Below are positions 8,105-17,251 of a stretch of 64,000 bases of DNA, in pieces. Each line of letters begins with the position of its first letter. The stretch's first letter is position 1. The stretch is from Nocardia shimofusensis NBRC 100134. Its GTDB lineage: Bacteria > Actinomycetota > Actinomycetes > Mycobacteriales > Mycobacteriaceae. Under the pieces are notes generated by a model. It saw only the letters and a program-made list of their open reading frames with translations, searched no databases and had not been told where the DNA came from. The stretch is taken from NCBI RefSeq assembly GCF_001613125.1, contig NZ_BDBT01000032.1, positions 1-64,000 on the forward strand. Reading direction: 5' to 3'. A program made the position numbers and the translations under genes.

Positions 8105-9358
8105 ATGGCTTTCCCTGTTACAGTGACGCGCACCTCTGCGCCGTATACCGGTTCCGTATACGGCGGCAGCGCCGGCACACACCATCATCGAAAGCCGATT
8201 CCGTCGATGCCGATTCCCACCGCGCGCCCCCTTCCCGCCGGGCGCCCCACCGCCACCGGACGCTCCTATTCCGTCGAGCGTCCGGTCTCCGTCGAGCGCC
8301 TGGACTCCGATGCCGAGAGCGTGTACCGGCCCGGCCACCCCGGAGCCGATCGCCCGCACGCGATCTCGGTGGTGGTTCCGGTCTATCGCGGCGAGCAGAC
8401 CATCGCGGCGTTGGTCGAAGAATTGCATCGGCTCACCATCACCCACCTCACTCCCGGCGGCATCCCCTATGTGATCGAGGAGATCGTCCTGGTCCACGAC
8501 AACGGGCCGGACCGCTCCGATGTGGTGATACAGCGACTCCAGCAGACCCACCCCGAGGTCCGCGCCATCTGGTTGAGCCGTAATTTCGGTCAGGACGCGG
8601 CCACTATCGCGGGCATGTCGGTGGCGGTCGGCGACTGGATCGTCACGATGGACGAGGACGGCCAGCACGATCCCGGCGCCATCGGCGGCTTCCTCGACGC
8701 CGCGCTCACCGAACGCGCGGACCTGGTCTACTCCAAGCCGGTCAACACCCGGCCGCACGGCTTCCTGCGCAATGTCACCTCGCGCGGCGCGAAACTCGTG
8801 CTCGCGGCGCTGTTCGCCTTCCCCGCCTCGACCAGATTCGAGAGCTACCGCCTCATCCGCGGCGACATCGGCAGGCAACTGGCCGAGGTCGCCTCCAACG
8901 GCGCTTACCTCGACGTCGCGCTGACCTGGGTGGTCGGGCGGGTCGCGCAGCAGCCGGTCACCCTGCGCGCCGAGGGCAGGGAGGAGTCCGGCTACAACTA
9001 CCGGCGGCTGTTCTCGTTGTTCTGGAAAATGGTGCTGTGCAGCGGAACTCGCGGCCTGCGCGTGGTCAGCATGCTCGGGGTGACACTGGCGCTGGCAGGT
9101 GGTGTCATGGCGGCCTATGTCGTGTTCAAGGTGCTGACCACCGCGCACTGGGCGCCGGAGGGCTGGGCGTCGATCATCGTCGTCCTGCTGTTGTGCTCGG
9201 GCGCGATCCTCTTCTCACTGGGCATGATCGCCGAATACCTCGGAGTGGCGCTGCACATCCTCGTCGGCAAGCCGCTGTTCCTCACGGTGCGCACACCGAC
9301 GCCACGCCCCGCCGCCACGGGCGAACCGACCGGGGGAATCGAGCAGGGTGAGCACTGA
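8105..9358 (+). CDS. Polyprenyl-phosphate glycosyltransferase, GT2 (CsbB/GtrB/DPM type)
   Basis: GT2 enzyme expected to load a nucleotide sugar onto polyprenyl phosphate. The catalytic domain begins ISVVVPVYRGEQTIAALVEE, contains LSRNFGQDAATIAGM and the metal site TMDEDGQHDPG, and ends at two C-terminal membrane segments (VVSMLGVTLALAGGVMAAYV and IIVVLLLCSGAILFSLGMI). This is the GtrB/CsbB/ArnC layout. The start is uncertain: ATG 8105 gives 417 residues, ATG 8207 removes 34 poorly conserved ones. It overlaps the next gene by 11 nt, so both are co-expressed. It diverges from the YfhO/GtrA unit. Confidence 0.87.
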   Translation: MAFPVTVTRTSAPYTGSVYGGSAGTHHHRKPIPSMPIPTARPLPAGRPTATGRSYSVERPVSVERLDSDAESVYRPGHPGADRPHAISVVVPVYRGEQTIAALVEELHRLTITHLTPGGIPYVIEEIVLVHDNGPDRSDVVIQRLQQTHPEVRAIWLSRNFGQDAATIAGMSVAVGDWIVTMDEDGQHDPGAIGGFLDAALTERADLVYSKPVNTRPHGFLRNVTSRGAKLVLAALFAFPASTRFESYRLIRGDIGRQLAEVASNGAYLDVALTWVVGRVAQQPVTLRAEGREESGYNYRRLFSLFWKMVLCSGTRGLRVVSMLGVTLALAGGVMAAYVVFKVLTTAHWAPEGWASIIVVLLLCSGAILFSLGMIAEYLGVALHILVGKPLFLTVRTPTPRPAATGEPTGGIEQGEH

Positions 9359-10487
9359 CCGCATCATTTTCAGCCGTCCCCATCGCGCCCGCCGGGAGCT
9401 GGACAATCTCGCGGCTGTGCTCGCCTCGGACCACAGTCACGGTGACGGTCCGTTCACCGCGTCCGCGACCGCCAAGCTCGCCGCGATCACCGAGGCACCG
9501 CACGTCCTGCTGACCACCTCGTGCACCTCTGCTCTCGAAATGGCCGGGCTGCTGCTGGAACTCGGCCCCGAGGACGAGGTGATCGTGCCCAGCTTCGCGT
9601 TCACCTCCACGGCTACCGCGATGGCGCTGCGGGGATCGACCTGTGTCTTCGCCGATATCGACCTCGCCACCGGCAATCTCGAGCCCGAGTCGGTGGCCGC
9701 CGCGATCACCGCGCGGACGAAGGCGATCGTGGTCATCCACTACGGCGGGGTGGCCGCCGACATGGCCGGATTGGGGGAACTGGCCGCGGCGCACGGCATC
9801 GCGATCGTGGAGGACAACGCCCACGGGTTGGGCGGGCGCTGGCGCGGCCGCGCGCTGGGCACCCTCGGCACCATGGGCACGTTGAGTTTCCACGACACCA
9901 AGAACCTGCACTGCGGCGAGGGCGGCGCGCTGCTGCTCACCGACGAGATATTGATGGCGCGCGCGGAGATCATCCGGGAGAAGGGCACCGACCGGGCCCG
10001 GTTCCTGCGCGGCGCGGTCGACAAGTACTCCTGGCAGGACATCGGTTCCAGCTACCTGCCCAGCGAACTCAATGCCGCCGTTCTCGACGCCCAGCTCGAC
10101 GAGTTCGAGATCATCCAGGCGGGCAGGCACCGGGTGTGGAACGCCTACGCCGCGGGCCTGCCGGAATGGGCGGCGCGCAACGACATCCAGCTGATGGCGG
10201 TGCCGCCGGACCGGGAGCACACGGCGCACCTCTTCTATCTGCGGACGCCGACCGAGCGGCACCGCGACGACTTGATCGCGCACCTGGCCGCGCGCGGGGT
10301 GAGCGCGCCGTTCCACTACGTGCCGCTGGATTCGAGCCCGGCCGGACTCAAGCTCGGCCGCACACCGCGGGCATGCGTACGCAGCGCGGAGTTCTCCTCG
10401 ACGCTGCTGCGATTGCCGCTGTGGCCGGGTCTCGGTGACGAGCAGATCGAGCGGGTGCTGGCCGCCGTCACCGAGTTCCGGATCTGA
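9348..10487 (+). CDS. WecE/RffA-type dTDP-4-keto-6-deoxyhexose aminotransferase
   Basis: DegT/DnrJ/EryC1/StrS family, 379 residues, PLP-dependent. The PLP lysine is K185 in SFHDTKNLHCGEGGALL. The following EKGTDRARFLRG and VDKYSWQDIGSSYLPSE are the strongest signs that it is of the WecE class, which makes dTDP-4-amino-4,6-dideoxygalactose from the 4-keto sugar with glutamate. GTG start inside the end of the GT2 gene. In this context it likely supplies an amino-dideoxy sugar to the GT2/GtrA/YfhO glycosylation route. The exact sugar product cannot be read from sequence. Confidence 0.88.
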   Translation: MSTDRIIFSRPHRARRELDNLAAVLASDHSHGDGPFTASATAKLAAITEAPHVLLTTSCTSALEMAGLLLELGPEDEVIVPSFAFTSTATAMALRGSTCVFADIDLATGNLEPESVAAAITARTKAIVVIHYGGVAADMAGLGELAAAHGIAIVEDNAHGLGGRWRGRALGTLGTMGTLSFHDTKNLHCGEGGALLLTDEILMARAEIIREKGTDRARFLRGAVDKYSWQDIGSSYLPSELNAAVLDAQLDEFEIIQAGRHRVWNAYAAGLPEWAARNDIQLMAVPPDREHTAHLFYLRTPTERHRDDLIAHLAARGVSAPFHYVPLDSSPAGLKLGRTPRACVRSAEFSSTLLRLPLWPGLGDEQIERVLAAVTEFRI

Positions 10488-10493
10488 GACCGA

Positions 10494-13457
10494 TCAGGCG
10501 TCGGCCGGTCCCGAGCCGAACAACTCCGCGGCCTCGGCCTCGGTGAGCACCTCGTAGGTCTCGGTATCGGGGTGGTACCACCAGGTGTCCGGCCCCGGCT
10601 GCGGCCGGCCCTCCGCCCGCACCGCGCTGGTGGAGGGCCGGTAGGAGGCACTGCGCGGAATCGTGTCGACCACATGCACCAGGTCGGGGCGCTTGCTCGG
10701 TTCGAGCGCGCGCATCGCCTCGGAGACGTCCTTGGGTTCCAGATGCCAACCCTCCCGCACGCACACCGCGGCGACCGACAAGGTCTTCCCGCCCGCTTCG
10801 AGGCCGTAGGCGACCTCCATGTCGACCGCGCCGATGTCGTTGAGCACGTCCACGATCGGCTGACCGTAGACCGGACCTCGCTCGGTGATGACCACGGTGT
10901 CGGCGCGATCGATCAACCAGTAGTCGCCGTCGCCGTCCCGGCGGAAGAGGTTCTCGGTCGGCACCCAGGCATCGCCCGGCGCGAACACCCCACGCAGCCC
11001 GCCCGCGGACAGGTCGATGCCGTCGGCGGCCTTGCTGATCAGCAGGCCGACCTCGTTGTCGGCGCAGCGCGACGCGTAACCGTTCTCCTCGATGCGGATG
11101 GTGCCGGTGACCGGGTCGTAGGCGACCAGCTCCACCCTCGCGGTGCCGGGCACCGGACGGCCCTTGCTGCCGACTTTGACACCGTGCACGTTGGCCAGCA
11201 CCACCTCGCCCTCGATGGAGGCGTAGAACTCGAGCACCCGTGCGGGGGTGAACTGTTCGACGGTGCGTCGCCACAGACCCGCCGGCATGCCGGAACCGAT
11301 GAACAGCCGGATCGGGTGGGCGTGCCCGGCGGGGAACACCTCGGCGTCGAGAATGTCACGCAGCATCGTCCAGGTATAGGTGACCACGGTGACGCCGTAG
11401 CGGTGCACCTCTTCGGCGAAGCTGCGCGGGTCCAGCGAGCGGGCCAGCGCGATCCGGCTGCCACCGGCGACCGCGCCGCCCAGGCTGACCAGTAGACCCG
11501 AGGAATGATGCAGCGGCGCAAGACAGTACACCGTGTCACGACGGTTCAGGTCCGCCGCGGTGGCGGTGCCGAAGGCCGACAGCGCCCAGCGATAGTTGGT
11601 GATGTACTTGGTCTCCAACCGGTCTCCGGTACCGGTGACCAGCACGAAAGCCAGCTCACGCGCCAATCCCGGATTCGGCCGGTACCAGCCGGGCACACGC
11701 ACGGCGGCCGGGTCGATCTGTTCCAGGTCGATCACCTCGGCGCCGGGCGGGGTGTCGAGTTCGCGGTCGCCGCCGCCGCCGAGCACGAGCACCCGCGCGC
11801 CGGTCTCGGCCACCTGACGCAGGTTCTCCGGATCGGCCAGCACGGTCCGGGTGCCGGTGAGCTCCAACGCGCGACCGAGTTCACTGCCGGGCGCGAGCAA
11901 CACGGCCACAGCTCCCAGCCGGGAGAGCGCCGCGACGGCGGCCAGCGCGCTCGGCCTGGTCTCCATGACCACGCCGACCCGGGTGGCGGGCCGGACACCG
12001 GTCGTGATCAGGCCGCGCACCACGTTGTCGATCCGCACATCGACCGCGGCATTGGTGTGCACGCGATCGTCGAACAGGAAACAGTCGCGCAGCGGCGCGC
12101 GCCTGGCCTGCTCGGCGAGCAGACTACCCAGCGAGATCCGGGTACTCGGCTGGATCATGCCCAAGCGGGTCAGCCTGGGCAGCGCGCGGGCGGCCTCGCC
12201 CATCAGCTCGACCGAGCCGCGCACGGCACTGCCTGCCAGTCCCTCGAACACCTTGCCCACGCCCGCGCCCGCCTCCGCCAGGGCCGAGGCAGAGCTGACG
12301 ATCCGGTCGGCGGCCGAATGCCGGCTGTTGGTGGTGGCGTTCTCCGACATCGGGTGGATCTCCTCGGGCAACGGCTGATCGCCGGCCGCCCATTCGATCC
12401 ACTGCCGCACCAGCGGCCAGGTCTGCTCGGTCGCGACACTGCCCGCCACGAGTCCGAAATGACCTGCGTACAGACATGATTCGTAGACGTCGGCGTTCGG
12501 CGCGGCTCGCACGATCCCCCGCACGGCGGCCGGCTGGCCGATATCGTCCACCTCGCCGACGAAAGCCAGGATGGGGCAGGTGAGTTCGGCCAGGGATATC
12601 GGCTGATCGCGGATCACGAATCCGCCCAGCATCATCCGGTTGTGTGCGACGAACTGCTTGAGCAGGTCGGCGACCGCGGGCCCGGCGTAACCCACCCATC
12701 CCTCGCGGTTGAGGAAGCGGCGCTGACGTTCCTTGGGCAGCAACGCCTCCCGGTCGTGCAGCTGACGCAGGAAGTCGATGCGCGCCTTGGCGGTCTTGAC
12801 CGGGTCGAGCATCTGGAAGCCGACTCGCACCATGGAGTCGGTGATCGGCAGCCGGGTCACCACGTGGTCGGCGAGGAAGTCGGCGACGTCGGAGACCAGG
12901 CCGTAGGGCAGGCCGAAGGGCACGCCGTTGACGATGTCGACCGGGCTGCCGAAAGTGACGATGCTGGCCACGCCGCGGCCGTAGCGGTAGGCGGTGGTCT
13001 GGTAGGCGAACATGCCGCCCTGCGAGTAGCCCATGAGATGGACCTCGGCGCCGGTGGCCGCGCACACCGTGTCGATGGCGCTGCTCACCGCGAGCACGTG
13101 ATCGGCCAGGTCGCGCTGCCAGCCGCCCTCCTCGAGCGCCGGCGAGCCGAAGTCGATCACCCAGCAGTCGATGCCGCCGCGATGCAGGATGCCGACCGCG
13201 CCGCCTTCGGCGTTGACGTCCCAGATGTCGGCATTGACCATCAGCGGCGGCACGAGCAGCGCCACCGGGCGTCCCGGGGTCGCGTCGTCGGGGAAATAGC
13301 GCCGCAATCGGTACATGCGGCGTCGCTCGACGACCTCGAACGGAGAGGCCTCCACACCGTGCGCCAATCCGCCGAAGCGGATCACCTCCAGACCGTTCTG
13401 CGCGGTCGCCATCAAACGCCGCATCGGCCCCGCCACACCCTTCGCACTGAACTTCAC
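10494..13457 (-). CDS. Bifunctional lipase/acyl-CoA synthetase-like fusion protein
   Basis: 987 residues in two domains. Residues 1 to about 390 are an alpha/beta hydrolase of the PhaC-like group with nucleophile motif GYSQG (Ser145) and a late GHFGL as probable His site. Residues about 420-987 are an ANL-type (acyl-CoA synthetase) domain. Its ATP-binding loop is degenerate (VLVTGTGDRLETK) and the YxSxE site reads YASIEGEV, so adenylation ability is uncertain. Length and architecture match mycobacterial Rv1683, which also lies near this tyrS/mpg region and is linked to triacylglycerol turnover. GTG at 13457 has a good ribosome site (AGGAG, 6 nt). It is convergent with the wecE-like gene, 6 nt apart. 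Confidence 0.88.
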   Translation of the reverse strand: MKFSAKGVAGPMRRLMATAQNGLEVIRFGGLAHGVEASPFEVVERRRMYRLRRYFPDDATPGRPVALLVPPLMVNADIWDVNAEGGAVGILHRGGIDCWVIDFGSPALEEGGWQRDLADHVLAVSSAIDTVCAATGAEVHLMGYSQGGMFAYQTTAYRYGRGVASIVTFGSPVDIVNGVPFGLPYGLVSDVADFLADHVVTRLPITDSMVRVGFQMLDPVKTAKARIDFLRQLHDREALLPKERQRRFLNREGWVGYAGPAVADLLKQFVAHNRMMLGGFVIRDQPISLAELTCPILAFVGEVDDIGQPAAVRGIVRAAPNADVYESCLYAGHFGLVAGSVATEQTWPLVRQWIEWAAGDQPLPEEIHPMSENATTNSRHSAADRIVSSASALAEAGAGVGKVFEGLAGSAVRGSVELMGEAARALPRLTRLGMIQPSTRISLGSLLAEQARRAPLRDCFLFDDRVHTNAAVDVRIDNVVRGLITTGVRPATRVGVVMETRPSALAAVAALSRLGAVAVLLAPGSELGRALELTGTRTVLADPENLRQVAETGARVLVLGGGGDRELDTPPGAEVIDLEQIDPAAVRVPGWYRPNPGLARELAFVLVTGTGDRLETKYITNYRWALSAFGTATAADLNRRDTVYCLAPLHHSSGLLVSLGGAVAGGSRIALARSLDPRSFAEEVHRYGVTVVTYTWTMLRDILDAEVFPAGHAHPIRLFIGSGMPAGLWRRTVEQFTPARVLEFYASIEGEVVLANVHGVKVGSKGRPVPGTARVELVAYDPVTGTIRIEENGYASRCADNEVGLLISKAADGIDLSAGGLRGVFAPGDAWVPTENLFRRDGDGDYWLIDRADTVVITERGPVYGQPIVDVLNDIGAVDMEVAYGLEAGGKTLSVAAVCVREGWHLEPKDVSEAMRALEPSKRPDLVHVVDTIPRSASYRPSTSAVRAEGRPQPGPDTWWYHPDTETYEVLTEAEAAELFGSGPADA

Positions 13458-13615
13458 GATCGCTCCTGCACTTGTGCCACGCACCCTTACGATCCCGACG
13501 CGTACGACGAGCTTTCCACATCGCGAGGGCATCGGAGGTCAGCCACGACCGTTTCGAGACCTGACGATGGTCACACCGCGAGAGCCCCGGTGGAGGTTCT
13601 CGATACGCTGGGGCA

Positions 13616-14194
13616 ATGATCGACACCGCTGTGCTGCCGACCCCCGATCGCGAATCACTGCTGGTCGAGCTCGTCGACGAGCAAGGGCGCGCGGTCGGCG
13701 AGTGCCCGGTCGCCGAAGCGCACCGCGCGCCCGGACAGTTGCATCGAGCCTTCTCCGTGCTGTTGTTCGACGACGACGGCCGGGTGCTACTGCAGCGGCG
13801 CGCCGCAGTGAAAACCCGCTTCCCCTTGCAGTGGGCGAACACCTGCTGCGGCCATCCCGCCCCGGGGCAGGGCATTCCGGACGCTGCGCGCGCCCGGCTG
13901 CGCGAGGAACTCGGACTCGACGCCGAACTCGTCGAGGCAGGCGTTTTCCGCTATCGCGCGAGCGACGCGGCGACCGGCCGGGTGGAACACGAATGGGATC
14001 ACGTGTTCATCGGCGGCGCCACCGCCGAGACCGCGCGGCCCGACCCGGCCGAGGTCGCCGAACTCCGCTGGCTCGAGCCGGCCGAGGTCCGCACCCTGCT
14101 GGCCGCCGATCCCCAGGAATTCACCCCGTGGCTGGCCGCGGTGCTCGAGATCGCCGACGCCGCCTTCCGCGCGGACGCCCCTCGCGAGCACTGA
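13616..14194 (+). CDS. idi: Isopentenyl-diphosphate delta-isomerase, type 1
   Basis: Interconverts IPP and DMAPP, the starters of polyprenyl, menaquinone and carotenoid synthesis; 192 residues. Nudix-fold enzyme with the catalytic cysteine in WANTCCGHP (Cys78), metal ligands nearby and the acidic site VEHEWDHV (Glu124/Glu126). The Nudix-type helix is ARARLREELGL. The ATG has no obvious neighbour in operon; the bifunctional lipase gene is divergent. DMAPP/IPP supply would also serve the lipid carrier of the nearby glycosyltransferase and the phytoene-desaturase-like enzyme at 25 kb. Confidence 0.95.
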   Translation: MIDTAVLPTPDRESLLVELVDEQGRAVGECPVAEAHRAPGQLHRAFSVLLFDDDGRVLLQRRAAVKTRFPLQWANTCCGHPAPGQGIPDAARARLREELGLDAELVEAGVFRYRASDAATGRVEHEWDHVFIGGATAETARPDPAEVAELRWLEPAEVRTLLAADPQEFTPWLAAVLEIADAAFRADAPREH

Positions 14195-14372
14195 CCGCCC
14201 CTGGCCCCTGCCCCCAGGCCGCCTGGTCTCACATGTTTCAATGCGCATATCCGCGTACCGGAATGTGAAAGGATCCTTGGTGAATTCACAGGAACGGCAC
14301 AGCATGACACCAGGGCGGCGGCGCATCCTGGAAGGCGTAGATGTTGCCCAGGTGAGAGCGAGGTGCGCACCA

Positions 14373-14723
14373 ATGGTCGAGATCGAGGTCCGCGGTACGA
14401 CAGTGACGATTCATGTGGTCGGCGGCCACCGGCTGCTCTCCATGCGTGACAGCATCACCTTCGATTTCCGCGACATCGCCGCCGTCGGCCCGGCGTCGGT
14501 CGACATGCGTCCGCCGTGGGTCCGCGCGCCAGGCGCCTTCTTCCCCGGTGTCATCGCCGCGGGCACCTTCCGCGGCAAGGGCCGCAAGGAGTTCTGGGAC
14601 ACCCGATTCGACGGCAGCGGCCTGCAGATCGACCTCGAGCACGGCGAATTCACTCGGCTGGTGGTCGACGTGGACGACCCGGGTTCGGCTCTGCTGGACC
14701 TGTGCCGAGCGGCCGCGGCCTGA
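14373..14723 (+). CDS. Conserved hypothetical protein, possible bacterial PH-like fold
   Basis: 116 residues starting MVEIEVRGTTVTIHVVGG, with a purine-rich GAGAGCGAGG ribosome site upstream. Beta-rich pattern: short strands, then GAFFPGVIAAGTFRGKG and EFWDTRFDGSGLQIDLEHGE, resembling small actinobacterial proteins that fold like PH domains. No membrane segment or signal. The frame is open upstream to 14241 but that part looks non-coding. It lies between idi and an esterase gene on the same strand; function unknown. Confidence 0.7.
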   Translation: MVEIEVRGTTVTIHVVGGHRLLSMRDSITFDFRDIAAVGPASVDMRPPWVRAPGAFFPGVIAAGTFRGKGRKEFWDTRFDGSGLQIDLEHGEFTRLVVDVDDPGSALLDLCRAAAA

Positions 14724-14811
14724 CATCGGGACACACCCGGCCGCCCGCTCCCCGACGCGCGATCCCCGCTCCTCTTACTGTGGACGGGGACGACGAAAGG
14801 GGTGCGGCCGG

Positions 14812-16065
14812 GTGAGCCCAGATTCCACAGCAGACGAGGCCGACCGGGAGACCATCGAGGACGAGGTCGCGGCGGCGCGTGCCACCGAGCCCGCGGCCCA
14901 GCACGTCGACCGGCGATTCGTCCGGCTGGTGACCGAGTTCGACCGGCTGTTCGGCAAGCCCGGCGACGGCGGCGGCGCGCTCTGCGTCTACCTGCACGGT
15001 GAGCCGGTCGTCGACGTGTGGGCCGGATACGCCCGGCCGGGGCAGCGATGGACCCACGAGACCCTGGCCGTCACCTATTCCACCGGTAAGGGCGTGGCTT
15101 CGACACTGTTGCACCGTCTCGCCGAACGCGGCCTGCTCGACTACGAGCATCCGGTGGCCGAATACTGGCCCGAGTTCGCCGCGGCGGGCAAGGGCGAGAT
15201 CACCGTGCGTCAGTTGCTCACCCACCGCGCCGGTCTGCACCGGATGCGCGATCTCGTGCCCGGACCGATCGACCGGTTCTTCGACGACGAGGCGGTCACC
15301 GCCGCGCTCGCCGCCGCTGCCCCGGATCCCAGGCGCCTGACCACCAGCGGCTATCACGCCATCAGCTTCGGGCATCTGGTCGCCGAGTTGGTGCGCAGAG
15401 TCAGCGGAACGAGCTTCACCGAGGCGCTGCGCACCGAGATCGCCGAGCCGCTCGGCATCACCGATCTGTGGTTCCGGGTGCCGAGGGAGCAGCGCTCCCG
15501 GATCGCGGTGAACTTCCCGGTACTCACCGTCGCCGGGATGAGCTGGGAGGCCAGTGTGCGGCTGATGGGCCGCACGAAACTGTCCGCGGCAGCCGAGACC
15601 ACCCCGCGCGGCTTCGCCGAGATCATGGCCGACCCGCGCCTGCACGATTCGGTGATGCCCGGCGTCAACGGCGTCTTCTCGGCCCGCTCGCTGGCCGCGG
15701 TGTACGGGGCGCTCGCCTGCGACGGCAGCCTCGGCGACCGCAGACTGCTGGGGCCGGGCACCGTGGATGTGATCCGCACGCGGCAGGTGTTCACGCCCGA
15801 CTACGTGCTCGCTTTCCGCATCCCGTGGGCGCTGGGCTATCACGGCGTGCCGATGAAGCCCTCACGATCGGAGCCGGTGTCGGCGTTCGGTCATTTCGGA
15901 CTCGGCGGATCCGGCGCTTTCGCCGATCCGGAGACCGGGATGTCGCTCGGCTTCGTCACCAACCGGCTCGGCGGAAAGCTCACCCCGCTCGGCGATGCCC
16001 GGCTGACCCGCCTGGGCACGCTCGCCCACAACATCGCCAAGAAGATCGCCCGAGAAGCCGGCTGA
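14812..16065 (+). CDS. Serine beta-lactamase-like esterase (class C/LipE-type)
   Basis: 417 residues of the beta-lactamase-related family (esterases, lipases, DD-peptidases). The S-x-x-K nucleophile motif is STGK in TYSTGKGVASTLLH, the tyrosine motif is in the SGYHAISFGHLVAE region and the third site is a C-terminal HFGLGGSGAFADPETG. There is no signal peptide, so an intracellular or envelope-linked lipid esterase is more likely than a secreted beta-lactamase. GTG start at 14812; an open frame further upstream (to 14413) runs through the previous gene and is not real. Mycobacteria carry many such esterases; substrate unknown. Confidence 0.87.
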   Translation: MSPDSTADEADRETIEDEVAAARATEPAAQHVDRRFVRLVTEFDRLFGKPGDGGGALCVYLHGEPVVDVWAGYARPGQRWTHETLAVTYSTGKGVASTLLHRLAERGLLDYEHPVAEYWPEFAAAGKGEITVRQLLTHRAGLHRMRDLVPGPIDRFFDDEAVTAALAAAAPDPRRLTTSGYHAISFGHLVAELVRRVSGTSFTEALRTEIAEPLGITDLWFRVPREQRSRIAVNFPVLTVAGMSWEASVRLMGRTKLSAAAETTPRGFAEIMADPRLHDSVMPGVNGVFSARSLAAVYGALACDGSLGDRRLLGPGTVDVIRTRQVFTPDYVLAFRIPWALGYHGVPMKPSRSEPVSAFGHFGLGGSGAFADPETGMSLGFVTNRLGGKLTPLGDARLTRLGTLAHNIAKKIAREAG

Positions 16066-16074
16066 GCAAAACGG

Positions 16075-16398
16075 TCAGTGCGCGCCTCCGAGTTCCAGCG
16101 CCATCACCCCGAGGATCACCAGGGCGATGCCGCCGACCTGGATCATTGTCAGCTTCTCGCCGAGCAGCAGCACCCCGATGATCGCGATGGCGGCGACGCC
16201 GATCGCCGACCAGATGCCGTAGGCGACGCCGATCGGCATCCCGCGCTTCAACGCCTGGGACAGGAAGTAGAACGCACCGCAGTAGCCGATGGCCACCACG
16301 ATCGACGGCCCGATCCTGCTGAATCCCTCGGAGAACTTCAGCGATACCGTCGCCGTCACTTCGAAGGCGATGGCCAGGGCGAGGAACAGCAAGGTCAT
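16075..16398 (-). CDS. Small multidrug resistance (SMR) efflux protein
   Basis: 107 residues, four transmembrane helices, the size of EmrE/Mmr. The essential membrane glutamate is E13 in AIAFEVTATVSLKFSEGF. Other family marks are GVAYGIWSAIGV and the last helix GGIALVILGVMALEL. Functions as an antiparallel dimer exchanging protons for cationic drugs or guanidinium. It is convergent with the esterase gene (9 nt) and single. Confidence 0.93.
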   Translation of the reverse strand: MTLLFLALAIAFEVTATVSLKFSEGFSRIGPSIVVAIGYCGAFYFLSQALKRGMPIGVAYGIWSAIGVAAIAIIGVLLLGEKLTMIQVGGIALVILGVMALELGGAH

Positions 16399-16495
16399 GG
16401 CGGCAGCCTAACGAGCCAGCGGCGTGTCCTCGCGACTCGGCGACCCACCTCGAGGGCCTGCTTCACAATGGGAATCGAGCCGGGAGGTGGTAGCC

Positions 16496-17152
16496 GTGTG
16501 GGAAGCCGTCCTGATCGCCGCGGTCGTCTTCGTCGGTGTCGTCGCGGCGGCGGGACTGTTCGTGTTCCTGCCGCTGCTGCGCCGCTCGGACCGTGGAGCC
16601 CGGGATACTTTCGCCCGGTGGGCGGCCACGCACGGCTGGCGCTACGACGACCGGTCGCACCCGGCCTGGAGCGCGCGGCTACCCGGCCACCAGAACGGCA
16701 CCGTCGTATTCGCCCTCACCGGCGTGGTCGACAATCGGCTGGTCACCGCGGCCGAGTACCGCGCCGAGTCGCACCGATTCACCGTCCTCGTGGTGCACCT
16801 CGACCGTCCCTATCCCCCGCTGGCGGTGCTCGACCGAGAACTGAGCCGCGAGATCGGCGACGCGTTCGCCGCCTCCCTCCCGATCCACACCGGCGACGCC
16901 GCCTTCGACCGTCGTTTCCGGGTGAGCGCCGTCGATCAGCGCTACGCCCGGCTCATGCTCGATCCGGTGGTCGTTCAGGCGCAACTGGACGGTCCCGTCG
17001 AGCGGTGGAGCCTCGCCGGACGCGATCTGCTCACCTACAAGCTCGGCAAGCCGAGCAATCCTGCGGCGATTCCCGATCTCGCCCGCCCTGTGCTGCACCT
17101 CGCCGATCTGCTCGAGGAACGCGCGTACGGCGAGTCGGCGGCGCAGGAGTGA
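16496..17152 (+). CDS. Membrane-anchored hypothetical protein
   Basis: 218 residues. One N-terminal transmembrane helix (EAVLIAAVVFVGVVAAAGLF), then a soluble domain beginning ARDTFARWAATHGWRYDD, a pattern common in actinobacterial single-pass proteins of unknown role. GTG start at 16496 is set by a good ribosome site (GGGAGGT, about 6 nt). The open frame to 16424 lacks one. Divergent from the SMR gene. No enzymatic motif recognised. Confidence 0.72.
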   Translation: MWEAVLIAAVVFVGVVAAAGLFVFLPLLRRSDRGARDTFARWAATHGWRYDDRSHPAWSARLPGHQNGTVVFALTGVVDNRLVTAAEYRAESHRFTVLVVHLDRPYPPLAVLDRELSREIGDAFAASLPIHTGDAAFDRRFRVSAVDQRYARLMLDPVVVQAQLDGPVERWSLAGRDLLTYKLGKPSNPAAIPDLARPVLHLADLLEERAYGESAAQE

Positions 17153-17212
17153 TCCGGCCTTCGGCGGCCCTCACCCGCGGCGTCGACCATGCGTGCTGTC
17201 GCGGCCGAGTAT

Positions 17213-17246
17213 GCGGGCGCCCGGGGCGGAAGCCGCGAGCGCCCGC
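17213..17246. terminator. Possible bidirectional hairpin terminator
   Basis: GCGGGCGC and GCGCCCGC arms with an 18-nt loop between two convergent genes. No U tract; GC-rich hairpins arise easily by chance in this genome. Confidence 0.35.
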
Positions 17247-17251
17247 ACCAC

